Positions 23,883-31,649 of a DNA stretch of 64,000 nt are shown one piece after another. The DNA is taken from contig CAIYPD010000052.1 of NCBI GenBank assembly GCA_903928075.1, forward strand, positions 1 through 64,000, given 5' to 3'. Numbering within the stretch: position 1 is the stretch's first letter; the number at the start of each line of letters is the position of its first letter. Origin of the DNA: Candidatus Firestoneibacteriota bacterium. Its GTDB lineage: Bacteria; Oederibacteriota; D2-FULL-39-29. The translations under genes were made by a program, and so were the position numbers. The notes beneath the pieces are model-generated. The model made no database searches. It was not told where the DNA came from and worked only from the letters and a program-made list of their open reading frames with translations.

Positions 23883-26661
23883 TGCCTTCCTCCTTGATAA
23901 TGGAAATGTGTCCCGTGTCACCGTTTACCTGGACTTTGGAGCCGTCTTTAATAATTGAGGTGGCATCCGAACAAGCCACAGCAGGTATGCCAAAATCCCG
24001 GGCCGTAATAGCCCCGTGGGAAAGTATTCCGCCGCGGTCCACCACGAGCCCTTTTATCGTAATAAAGAGCGCCGTCCAGCTGGGATCAGTCGAGGGGCAG
24101 ACCAGGATACAATCGTCGCCCAGGTTTTTTGCGTCCCCGGGATGATAAATAATATGTGCCGTTCCCACAACCACACCGCCGGAAAGCGAAACACCGGTCA
24201 TCTCATTTGTGGAAGCAAATACCCTGGGAAGGCCGAGTTCGTCCAGCTTTGCGGAATTAATAACATCCGGAAGATCCAGTTGTTGATAGGCTTCCCAGCG
24301 CACTTTCCGTTTTTCTATTTCTTCCGTCAGTTTTTCCGTATTAGCCTCAAAACCGGTAAGTTCGTTAAGCTGAAGATAAAATACATCGTTACCGATGTTC
24401 CAGCGCCGGCCGAGTTCCAGGAGAACCATACGAATCTGCTCATAACCCTGCATAAGATAATGTTTGCCGATTTCGCGGTATGGCAATAAAGTCTGCGCCT
24501 CTCTCGCAAGTTCTTCTATATCTTCCCGGAGGGAACTGGCCCCGAGCGGGGCAAGCACCGTTTGCAGGGTTTTCATCGCTTCTTCCCTTTTTTCTTTTCC
24601 TGTTTCGTGCATTTTTTCCGGGGAATAACCTTCATTTGTTTTCTGGCTTTCGATTATCTGTTTTAAATAACCCGCATCTTCGTTCCAGCGGGGTTCTGCA
24701 AGTTCCATCTCCCCGACTGCGCGGTGGCCGAATTTTTCCAGAAAATCTTTCAGTTCCGCCTTACCTTTTGAAACTTTATAGAGCATTATATTTTGCTCCA
24801 TCGTAGAGTCGTTCTCCAGGCCCGAAGTAAGCACCTGGCAGTACTTTGGCCCTTCAACGGTTCCCATTATCTGAACCAGCATATTTTCCAGCTGGGCCAG
24901 CGCAGTACCGCCGAAAAATCCCGGCTTTAAGGACTCCTTTCCAAAATCCGTCATAATATGCGAGATACGGTACTGCAGCTCTTTTACAACTTCAGCAGTT
25001 TTTAATTTTGTCAGATTCTGTTTTTCTTTTTCTTTAAGATAAGCAACATACGCGGGCAAAATCTCTTTATCAAAGATCTCCCGGGAATGAAGTCTTGCTT
25101 TTTTCATTATTCTGGACGAACGGATCATCGCTATAACCGTTCCCGGCAAGCGGAGCAAGAAGGCCTGATCTGCTTTTTTTGCATCAAATTTCTTAGGCGC
25201 AGCCTGGAGAATGAGAGGATCATTTAAAACCTCTTCCTGGTCATAGTAAAACGGGAAACCCTTCCAGAAGAGCTCGGGAACCCGGTCTGAATCTGCGTAG
25301 ATCCTGCCGCAAAGCAAGTCTAAGAAACCTTCTTCACAAACGACCTGGCTGGGACGGTAGCCAAAATCCTGGTACATCATACCAAAACCACCGTTACCGC
25401 TCATAAACTCTTTTATAATATCCCAGGTCATAGGCGTGGGTGTAGTCAGGGTCTCAGCAAGATTGTGCACAATCCAAACCTTGCTTTTTTCTTTCGCCAG
25501 TTCCTTTATCCGCGCAACCTCTTCGAGGCGGCTTCTTTCTAAGGCTTTTTTAGCCTCCAGACCTTTAATGGAGCGGGACTGCAGGAGTGAAAATTTACCG
25601 TTTTCGAGGCCCCATTCTATATCTACCGCAACTTTGAAATAGTCTTCCACTTTCAAAGAGATGCAGGCTAGCTCAGCCACTTGTTCTTCCGTAAGCGATG
25701 CCGCATGGGGATCCAGTACCTTCATACTTTGCCCCAGGCCGGCAACAATAAAAGATTTATTTCCCAGGGTGGTTTCTTTTATCTTCATAGTGGTGCGGTC
25801 CAGCACAAATCTATCCGGGGTGACATTACCGGAAACAATGGACTCGCCCAGGCCGTAGGTACTTTCTATAATAATCTCATTGGCCTCGGGATTTACCGGA
25901 TTAGCGGTAAAGGTGATACCCGAAACCTCCGAGTTAAACATCTGTTGAATATTAACCGCTGTGCCTTCCATGTTTTCCATACCGTGCGCTTTACGGTAAA
26001 TCTTAGCCCGTTCGTTGTTCCAGGACTCAAAGACCGCATTAACACACTGGAGCAGAGACTCCCAGGGATCTAGCGGGAATTTTTTGCCGGTTTCTTTTTC
26101 ATAAAGTTTAATATAACCCAGCGCCGCGGTTTTTTCGGGATCTTTGCCGCTTTTTGCTGCCTTCACGATTTCTTCGAACGGTTCGGAGGGTAGTTTTGCC
26201 ACCGTCTCAGCAAATTGCAGGATGAACTGGGCATAGACCGACCAGAACTGGGGCTTATCCGAAACCTCCGCTTCAAGTTCCGGGCTTAGACCGCAATTTA
26301 AAATAGTATCCATCATCCCGGGCATGGATTTCGCCGCGCCTGAACGGACGGAAACCAACAGAGGTTTTTTTCCTTTACCAAAGGTTTTTCCGGAAACTTT
26401 TTCGAGCCGGGCCATATATTTCTTCAGATTTGCTTCAAGTCCTTCAGGCCATTTCTCGTTATTTTCATGATAGTATTTACAGCAGTCGATAGAAAGCGTG
26501 AAGCCGGGCGGAATAGGAAGTCCGGCCTTACTCATGGAAGCAAGACTTGAGCCTTTCCCTCCCAGCACATGTTTATGTTCCGGGTTACCTTCACAGCTCC
26601 CTTCGCCAAAAAAGAAGATATTGCCGTTAAAACCGGCTATTTTGTTTTTGGTTTCAGGCAT
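23875..26661 (-). CDS. PEP-synthase/rifampin-phosphotransferase-like dikinase
   Basis: The 928-residue enzyme combines an N-terminal ATP-grasp (VSVRSGAAKSMPGMMDTILN, 103-122, typical of pyruvate phosphate dikinase; then DIEWGLENGKFSLLQSR near 370), a large middle region (about 400-800) and a C-terminal swivelling phosphohistidine domain (GGILSHGAITARDFGIPAV). The protein ends after this domain, so the PEP/pyruvate TIM barrel of PpsA and PpdK is absent. That order matches rifampin phosphotransferase: ATP, acceptor domain, His. It likely moves ATP-derived phosphate through His to an unknown acceptor held by the middle domain. The start is at 26661 (AAGGAGGGC ahead), overlapping the upstream gene by 25 bases. 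Confidence 0.82.
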   Translation of the reverse strand: MPETKNKIAGFNGNIFFFGEGSCEGNPEHKHVLGGKGSSLASMSKAGLPIPPGFTLSIDCCKYYHENNEKWPEGLEANLKKYMARLEKVSGKTFGKGKKPLLVSVRSGAAKSMPGMMDTILNCGLSPELEAEVSDKPQFWSVYAQFILQFAETVAKLPSEPFEEIVKAAKSGKDPEKTAALGYIKLYEKETGKKFPLDPWESLLQCVNAVFESWNNERAKIYRKAHGMENMEGTAVNIQQMFNSEVSGITFTANPVNPEANEIIIESTYGLGESIVSGNVTPDRFVLDRTTMKIKETTLGNKSFIVAGLGQSMKVLDPHAASLTEEQVAELACISLKVEDYFKVAVDIEWGLENGKFSLLQSRSIKGLEAKKALERSRLEEVARIKELAKEKSKVWIVHNLAETLTTPTPMTWDIIKEFMSGNGGFGMMYQDFGYRPSQVVCEEGFLDLLCGRIYADSDRVPELFWKGFPFYYDQEEVLNDPLILQAAPKKFDAKKADQAFLLRLPGTVIAMIRSSRIMKKARLHSREIFDKEILPAYVAYLKEKEKQNLTKLKTAEVVKELQYRISHIMTDFGKESLKPGFFGGTALAQLENMLVQIMGTVEGPKYCQVLTSGLENDSTMEQNIMLYKVSKGKAELKDFLEKFGHRAVGEMELAEPRWNEDAGYLKQIIESQKTNEGYSPEKMHETGKEKREEAMKTLQTVLAPLGASSLREDIEELAREAQTLLPYREIGKHYLMQGYEQIRMVLLELGRRWNIGNDVFYLQLNELTGFEANTEKLTEEIEKRKVRWEAYQQLDLPDVINSAKLDELGLPRVFASTNEMTGVSLSGGVVVGTAHIIYHPGDAKNLGDDCILVCPSTDPSWTALFITIKGLVVDRGGILSHGAITARDFGIPAVACSDATSIIKDGSKVQVNGDTGHISIIKEEGNA

Positions 26662-29291
26662 ATAAAGCCCTCCTTGTCTGTCGCAAAATAGATACTCGAC
26701 TCCACCATGATCATGGGGGTCGTCATAACTCCGGGCCAGGAAGCGCGAATCTTTGACCACTGCGCACTCTTTCCCGATTTCAAATCATAAGCCAGAATAG
26801 ATTCTTTTGCCCCGTAAAGGAGCATATCCTCAAGAAGTAAAGGCGGGAAGTTGCCGAGAGCTTTTTGATCTTTAATCCTTGGCATTTCAATACCCTTCTC
26901 GGTATCTATTATAACCACTTCTCCGTTCTCCGTTACACAGGCCAGGCGGTCAAGATTAAAGACCAGAGGGCTGGAAACAGCGCCGCATTTAATTGAATGA
27001 ACCAATTTACCGGCAGGTAAGTCATAGCTTCTTACCCCGCCCGTCTCGCCCACCCAAATCAGGCCTTTTGCAAAAACCGGCCCGGTTTTAGGTGCAGAAG
27101 TAAGAGGCTTTTTCCAAAGTGTCACGCCCGCTTCCAGATCAAGAGCAACAAGCACTGCGTTCTTATCTTTAGTTGCAACAGCAATTACGATATCTTCGGT
27201 AAATGCAGGCGCACCGGTTAAGGCGCCGGCCTCCGTTTTCCACAATTCCTTTTTTACCGCCGGCGTTTTGATATCCAAACAGGAAAGGCCTTTATTTGTA
27301 TCGGCAATAAGAAGTTTTTCTTTGGCAATAACAAACTCCCCGCTGCCGTCACCTACGGTATACTGCCAGAGTTCTTTACCTGTCTTAGGCTCCAAACAAT
27401 GCAGGGCGCGGTTTTTATCGAAAGCACGGCCGTCGACAAAAAATACCGCTTCCTCGTTTAGCGCTGCGGAAATATAGACCGGGTTTTTCGCCGGCGCAAA
27501 CCACTCGCGGACCGGGGGAGAACCTGCTTTTTCCCCGCTCTTAAGTTTTACCAGACCAAAACCGGTTTTTTCCTTGGAGGCAAGGTAAAAGGCACCTTTG
27601 AGATAAGCGCCCGGAGTATGAATTAAAGACAGACTTTCTTCGGAATCTTTTGGTGCACCCGGATAACCCCAGGCATATTCACCTCGCGGGGGAAGCAGGC
27701 TTCCGTCCAACCAGCCGGACTTACCCATCCCGCCCAGACTTCCTGCCCAAAGAGCCTTTTTCTCTTCCCCACCCGGCTGACCTACGCATAAAAGGCCATT
27801 ATTAGTAGTTCCAATATAGATGTGCCCCAGAGCCACCGCAGGGGAACTCATAGTCGGGGAATTAAGTGCAATGTTCCAGGCCGGAAGAAAACTTTTCTTG
27901 TCTATGCCCCAAATCTGGCCTGCTTCGGTAACTATATAGACATTTTCGGTCCCGATAGCCGGAGAAGTAACAAGCGGCGCGTGCGCGTTCCACTTGCGGA
28001 GCAATTTCCCTTCGGTGGATATGGAATAAATATTTTTATCCCGTGATCCAAAATAAAGAACATCCCCGTCCACGGCGACAGAACCTAATACCGTGTCAGC
28101 AACCGTAAACTTCCAGGCCACCTCGTGACTTAAAAGATCAATACACCAGATCTCGCCGATGGGTTTTATATCCTTTACTGCTTTTTGAATTTCCGCAGCA
28201 CTTTTGCCTTCTTTTTCAAGTTTCAATCTGAGATTACTCGCAACAACTTCCGCGGTGTTTACAAAATCTCCGTGCCCCATTCCGACATATAGTTTATTTT
28301 TCGAGATTGAGGGACTGCCAAAGACAGGATACGGCGTTTTTATCTTCCATAGTTCCTTACCGGTAGCAGCATCCGCGCAAACCACTGCCTGCCCGTCTAT
28401 ACCCAGGCAAAAATACACCTTGCCTTCATATGCCACAGGGGAAGACTCGCAATCAGGATAGTCTTTAGCCTCTAGGTGCCAGAGAAGCCGGGCATTGCCG
28501 TCTTTATCAGGCTCAAGATTAAAGCAGTACAAACCATCACTGCCGGCGCCGACATAAACCTTGCCATCGGCAATACAAGGAGAGGATTCGACATGACTCT
28601 TAGTCCGGAAAGACCAGAGTTTAACACCTTCGCGTTTTTTTTCGCTTTGTTCTATATCCAGACAAAAGACCCGGGCATCCGAGACAAAATGCAAACCTTC
28701 ACCCACAACCAGATATTTGCCAGAAACAGAAGGAGAAGAGAAGGTGGCCCGGTAACCTGCCTGATAAGACCAAACCATCTTGCCGGTCTCGGCATCAATG
28801 CTATAAATTGCCCCATTATTTTTGAAAAATTCATAACGCGCAGAAGTGCTGTACAAACGGTTACCTATCACACCGGGCGAAGAATAGAATGTTTTAATAC
28901 CGTCATACGAAAAGGCCCAGTTAACTTTACCGCTAAGCGGGTCTTTTGCGCCGGGCACCGAACCTTTGCGTTCAAGGCCGCCGCGAAACATCGACCATTC
29001 GGTTTTACCTTCCCCGATTGAGGCCTTTGAAACTGTCCCCTTCCACATAACAGAATAAAACCGGGTGCCGCCAAAGATAACCAGCACAATAATAACAACC
29101 GCTATCTTTTGAGCCCATAGAAGATGCAATAATTTTTTCAGTGTAGAAGGCTTAAAGAGAGAGAGCAGGAGGCTCCCTATCGCGATCATGATAGCCGGCA
29201 GGAGGGCAATAAGCGCCTGCAGTGGGCCTACAAGAATCGGAACAACAGCTACTGAATTTTCAGTCAGCTTCAGCACAACAGATAAATTCAT
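26637..29291 (-). CDS. Membrane protein with PQQ-like beta-propellers
   Basis: The 884-residue protein begins with two membrane segments (about 18-46 and 60-80) and then has many PQQ/BamB-type repeats. These are seen as recurring IYSIDAETGKMVWSY, VFCLDIEQSEKKREGVKLWSF, VVCADAATGKELWKI, LHCLEPKTGKELWQY and LVALDLEAGVTLWKK units. Two propellers fit the length. There is no sign of PQQ-dehydrogenase catalytic residues, so a scaffold or sensor role is more likely than oxidation. It should sit in the inner membrane with the propellers outside. It is first in the cassette, and the phosphotransferase ATG lies inside its last 25 bases. The function is unknown. Confidence 0.82.
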   Translation of the reverse strand: MNLSVVLKLTENSVAVVPILVGPLQALIALLPAIMIAIGSLLLSLFKPSTLKKLLHLLWAQKIAVVIIVLVIFGGTRFYSVMWKGTVSKASIGEGKTEWSMFRGGLERKGSVPGAKDPLSGKVNWAFSYDGIKTFYSSPGVIGNRLYSTSARYEFFKNNGAIYSIDAETGKMVWSYQAGYRATFSSPSVSGKYLVVGEGLHFVSDARVFCLDIEQSEKKREGVKLWSFRTKSHVESSPCIADGKVYVGAGSDGLYCFNLEPDKDGNARLLWHLEAKDYPDCESSPVAYEGKVYFCLGIDGQAVVCADAATGKELWKIKTPYPVFGSPSISKNKLYVGMGHGDFVNTAEVVASNLRLKLEKEGKSAAEIQKAVKDIKPIGEIWCIDLLSHEVAWKFTVADTVLGSVAVDGDVLYFGSRDKNIYSISTEGKLLRKWNAHAPLVTSPAIGTENVYIVTEAGQIWGIDKKSFLPAWNIALNSPTMSSPAVALGHIYIGTTNNGLLCVGQPGGEEKKALWAGSLGGMGKSGWLDGSLLPPRGEYAWGYPGAPKDSEESLSLIHTPGAYLKGAFYLASKEKTGFGLVKLKSGEKAGSPPVREWFAPAKNPVYISAALNEEAVFFVDGRAFDKNRALHCLEPKTGKELWQYTVGDGSGEFVIAKEKLLIADTNKGLSCLDIKTPAVKKELWKTEAGALTGAPAFTEDIVIAVATKDKNAVLVALDLEAGVTLWKKPLTSAPKTGPVFAKGLIWVGETGGVRSYDLPAGKLVHSIKCGAVSSPLVFNLDRLACVTENGEVVIIDTEKGIEMPRIKDQKALGNFPPLLLEDMLLYGAKESILAYDLKSGKSAQWSKIRASWPGVMTTPMIMVESSIYFATDKEGFICLKPKTK

Positions 29292-29317
29292 AACTCTTCT
29301 CCTTTTAGAACAAGATT

Positions 29318-29351
29318 CTCCGCTCTTGGCGAAATCTCACCAAAGGTGAAC
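29318..29351. repeat. 35-bp interspersed palindrome, copy D (decayed)
   Basis: Same layout as copies A-C, but the core is GAAATCTC and the right arm is AAAGGTGAAC. It starts 27 bases upstream of the propeller gene ATG, so it would lie in that gene's leader. Confidence 0.5.
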
Positions 29352-29479
29352 ACTAAAAAAATATCCTACAAAGATTTTAAACCTTACGCTGCTAAAAGCG
29401 CAGCTTCCGCCCAGGCGGATGCTCAAATATCATAATATTTACATTTTTGAAGGCAGCTACACAAATATCCTTCCACGAT

Positions 29480-29515
29480 TTTAGACCTTATAAATCTTAC
29501 GAACCTTAAAAACCT
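29480..29515. repeat. Four degenerate 9-bp tandem units
   Basis: The + strand units TTTAGACCT, TATAAATCT, TACGAACCT and TAAAAACCT match the reverse complement of the tract at 14523-14558. Confidence 0.6.
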
Positions 29516-29525
29516 TATCTCGCTT

Positions 29526-29543
29526 TGTCAAAGTATTTTGACA
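29526..29543. promoter_or_regulatory. 18-bp inverted repeat, possible operator
   Basis: TGTCAAA and TTTGACA are perfect inverted 7-mers separated by GTAT. A dyad of this size in a spacer between two same-strand transcripts could be a repressor site or simply chance. No second copy was found. Confidence 0.25.
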
Positions 29544-29600
29544 TCTATATATCATTCCTCTCGAGAAAAGCTTTGCTTATAAACTTTACTAACTCCGCGT

Positions 29601-31481
29601 CTATTTTATTTTATTAAGTATCACGCGGACTATCCCGCTTTTTACCACTACTTCTTTTTCCTGTTGTTTCCCGTCAGGAGTTTGCCACCGGAGCGTTACG
29701 GGGCCAGCCTCAGGCATTCCTACAAGGGCCCCTGCCTCTCCGGATTTAATCGTCCAGCAACCCAAACATCTTTTATCTTTCCAGGCGGTAAAAGTAAGCG
29801 GCCCTGAATAAAGTCCGGTAAGAGAAAGAACGGCATTTACAGCCAGAGCGCCTTCCTCTGCCTTGCGAGGAAAAAGCCAGAACTCCCCGTTATTTAAAAC
29901 AAGCGCCATATCCAAAGCTCCGTCCCCGTTATAGTCCAAAAGACAGCTTACCTGCTGGCCGTCATTTGACTCGGGTAAGGCCTGGTCAATATTCAGTTCC
30001 CGGGCATGACCAAAACTGCGGAAGCCGCGGTTAAAAAATATCTGGGTAGTCATTGTCGCATAAGAAATAAGGACATCCTGCCGGCCGTCGTTGTTTATAT
30101 CTCCGATTGACACAGCTGTTCCGCCGGGGCGCCACATATAAGAAATCTCGCCGGAAAGTTTTATTAGTTCAGAGAATTTTGCGCTTCCCAGGTTCTGCCA
30201 TATACGGCACTTGTCTTCACTTGCAATAAAAACATCCGGTAACCCATCAGCATCAAAATCTCCCGAACAGGCCGAAAATCGTCCTTTGCCGGCTTCTATA
30301 TTAACAGCAACCGGCGAGGCGAATACTCCCGCTGCTTTTCCTTTATAAAACAGGCTGTTTTCCGAAAACACTTGCAAAATGTCTATTACTCCGTCACCGT
30401 CAAAATCTGCGGTCAAACACTGCCCGCCGCCGCCAAAATTCCTCCCTGGAAATTCACCTTCCACCAGAGCTTCGGCTTTCAGACTGCCGTCAGGCTGCGG
30501 AATTAGAAATACAGGAGAAGACCCTGTACTTGCTAAAAGCACGGCACGCCCTTTTTCGCCAAAATCAAGGCAGGTCAAAGCCACGCATCCGTCCTTTAAA
30601 GCGGCTCCAACCGCGCAATTCTTTTTTTCAAAATTCCCGTCTTTTTTTTGATAAAATATATTTATTTCTTTACCATTCCAGCTTGCCAGGTCAAGCCGGC
30701 CGTCTCCGTTATAATCTCCCCAGGCATAGGCAGTCGAAGCTGAACTCAAACCCAGTTTAGCGGTCACATCCGTGAAAGTTTTTCCGGTGTTGCGATAAAG
30801 CAGGTCTCCGTTTTTCGAGGCCAAAAATAAATCCGCCCGGCCATTTTCCATAACATCCACCGGGAGAATAGAATTAATTTTATTCTTAATTAGTCCGACT
30901 TTTAGTTTATCGTTCCACTCGACGCCCACATTTATGGGTACGGTGGCATCCTGGTCGGACTGAATATAATTTACCGCACGAATCAACATCTCCGTACTGC
31001 CGGACCAGGTCCCGAGCAGGTAGTTTTCAACTTTGACCATATCCCAGATATTATTTTTACCTTTCATGAAATTTACCCAGCGCCACGGTGAGTACTGATT
31101 ACCATAATGAAGAAAACCCGTAGTCTGGTCTCCGGAGCCTTCGACGCCGACATTCTCAACTTTAAAGGTTCCGATGAAAACGACTGCCTCGCGCTGCCCC
31201 TCTTTTATTCTATTTATGAAATCTTTGCCATCCTCAGGCAGAGCACCGGCCATGAGATCCAGCGTAAGTTCTTTCTCTTCCGTCTTTCCTTTTAGAACTT
31301 TCGTAATTCCGGCAACAGCCTTTCCGTCTTTATCCACGCTTTTAAAATCCAACAGGAGAACCAATTCCGACTGTCTTACCATATCTACGGGAGTGAAATT
31401 AGGATTAATGAAGGCATGAACCGCTCCGCCAAGCATAAAAAAAACAAGCAGAGATACAAACAGTTTTCTAGAATATAGCAC
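29601..31481 (-). CDS. Exported FG-GAP/VCBS repeat beta-propeller protein
   Basis: The 626-residue protein has a signal peptide (cleavage near VHAF, residue 23) and at least five calcium-binding VCBS/FG-GAP loops: DYNGDGRLDLA, DFDGDGVIDIL, DFDADGLPDVF, DINNDGRQDVL and DYNGDGALDMA. They give an integrin-alpha-like seven-bladed propeller. The N-terminal part (30-190) reads like a secreted enzyme-inhibitor or domain-of-unknown-function region (VLKGKTEEKELTLDL), and the C-terminal 80 residues form a beta-sandwich-like tail. Such proteins bind calcium and ligands outside the cell. The start is GTG 31481 with GGGAGAAG upstream. It is the last gene of the secreted island, 168 bases past the first large-paralogue gene. 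Confidence 0.85.
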   Translation of the reverse strand: MLYSRKLFVSLLVFFMLGGAVHAFINPNFTPVDMVRQSELVLLLDFKSVDKDGKAVAGITKVLKGKTEEKELTLDLMAGALPEDGKDFINRIKEGQREAVVFIGTFKVENVGVEGSGDQTTGFLHYGNQYSPWRWVNFMKGKNNIWDMVKVENYLLGTWSGSTEMLIRAVNYIQSDQDATVPINVGVEWNDKLKVGLIKNKINSILPVDVMENGRADLFLASKNGDLLYRNTGKTFTDVTAKLGLSSASTAYAWGDYNGDGRLDLASWNGKEINIFYQKKDGNFEKKNCAVGAALKDGCVALTCLDFGEKGRAVLLASTGSSPVFLIPQPDGSLKAEALVEGEFPGRNFGGGGQCLTADFDGDGVIDILQVFSENSLFYKGKAAGVFASPVAVNIEAGKGRFSACSGDFDADGLPDVFIASEDKCRIWQNLGSAKFSELIKLSGEISYMWRPGGTAVSIGDINNDGRQDVLISYATMTTQIFFNRGFRSFGHARELNIDQALPESNDGQQVSCLLDYNGDGALDMALVLNNGEFWLFPRKAEEGALAVNAVLSLTGLYSGPLTFTAWKDKRCLGCWTIKSGEAGALVGMPEAGPVTLRWQTPDGKQQEKEVVVKSGIVRVILNKIK

Positions 31482-31649
31482 AAAACTTCTCCCGATACGA
31501 CCTTTAATATTTTTATTGAACCCGCTGACCCGGGACTCATATAAGCAAAAACAATAATTAATTTCTTTAACTCAGGAGCCCGTAAAACTTACAAGGCAAT
31601 TATTATCTCACAGATTTTATTCTAAAACAAGATGCAAATGGCACGCTTT

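Larger units (their letters stand above)
29292..29600. other. Gene-free spacer with several small repeats
   Basis: This 309-base spacer has no coding signal. It holds palindrome copy D (29318-29351), a small TCCGCCCAGGCGGA palindrome (29406-29419), a four-unit 9-bp tandem (29480-29515) and an 18-base inverted repeat (29526-29543). A TTGACA -35-like box on the - strand lacks a good -10 partner. Confidence 0.7.

Noticed and set aside
23875..26760. Upstream start for the phosphotransferase at 26760
   Set aside because: The extra residues lie inside the preceding propeller gene and lack an SD; AAGGAGGGC stands before 26661.
28476..29021. A 181-residue + strand open frame
   Set aside because: It is antisense to the PQQ-type propeller repeats.
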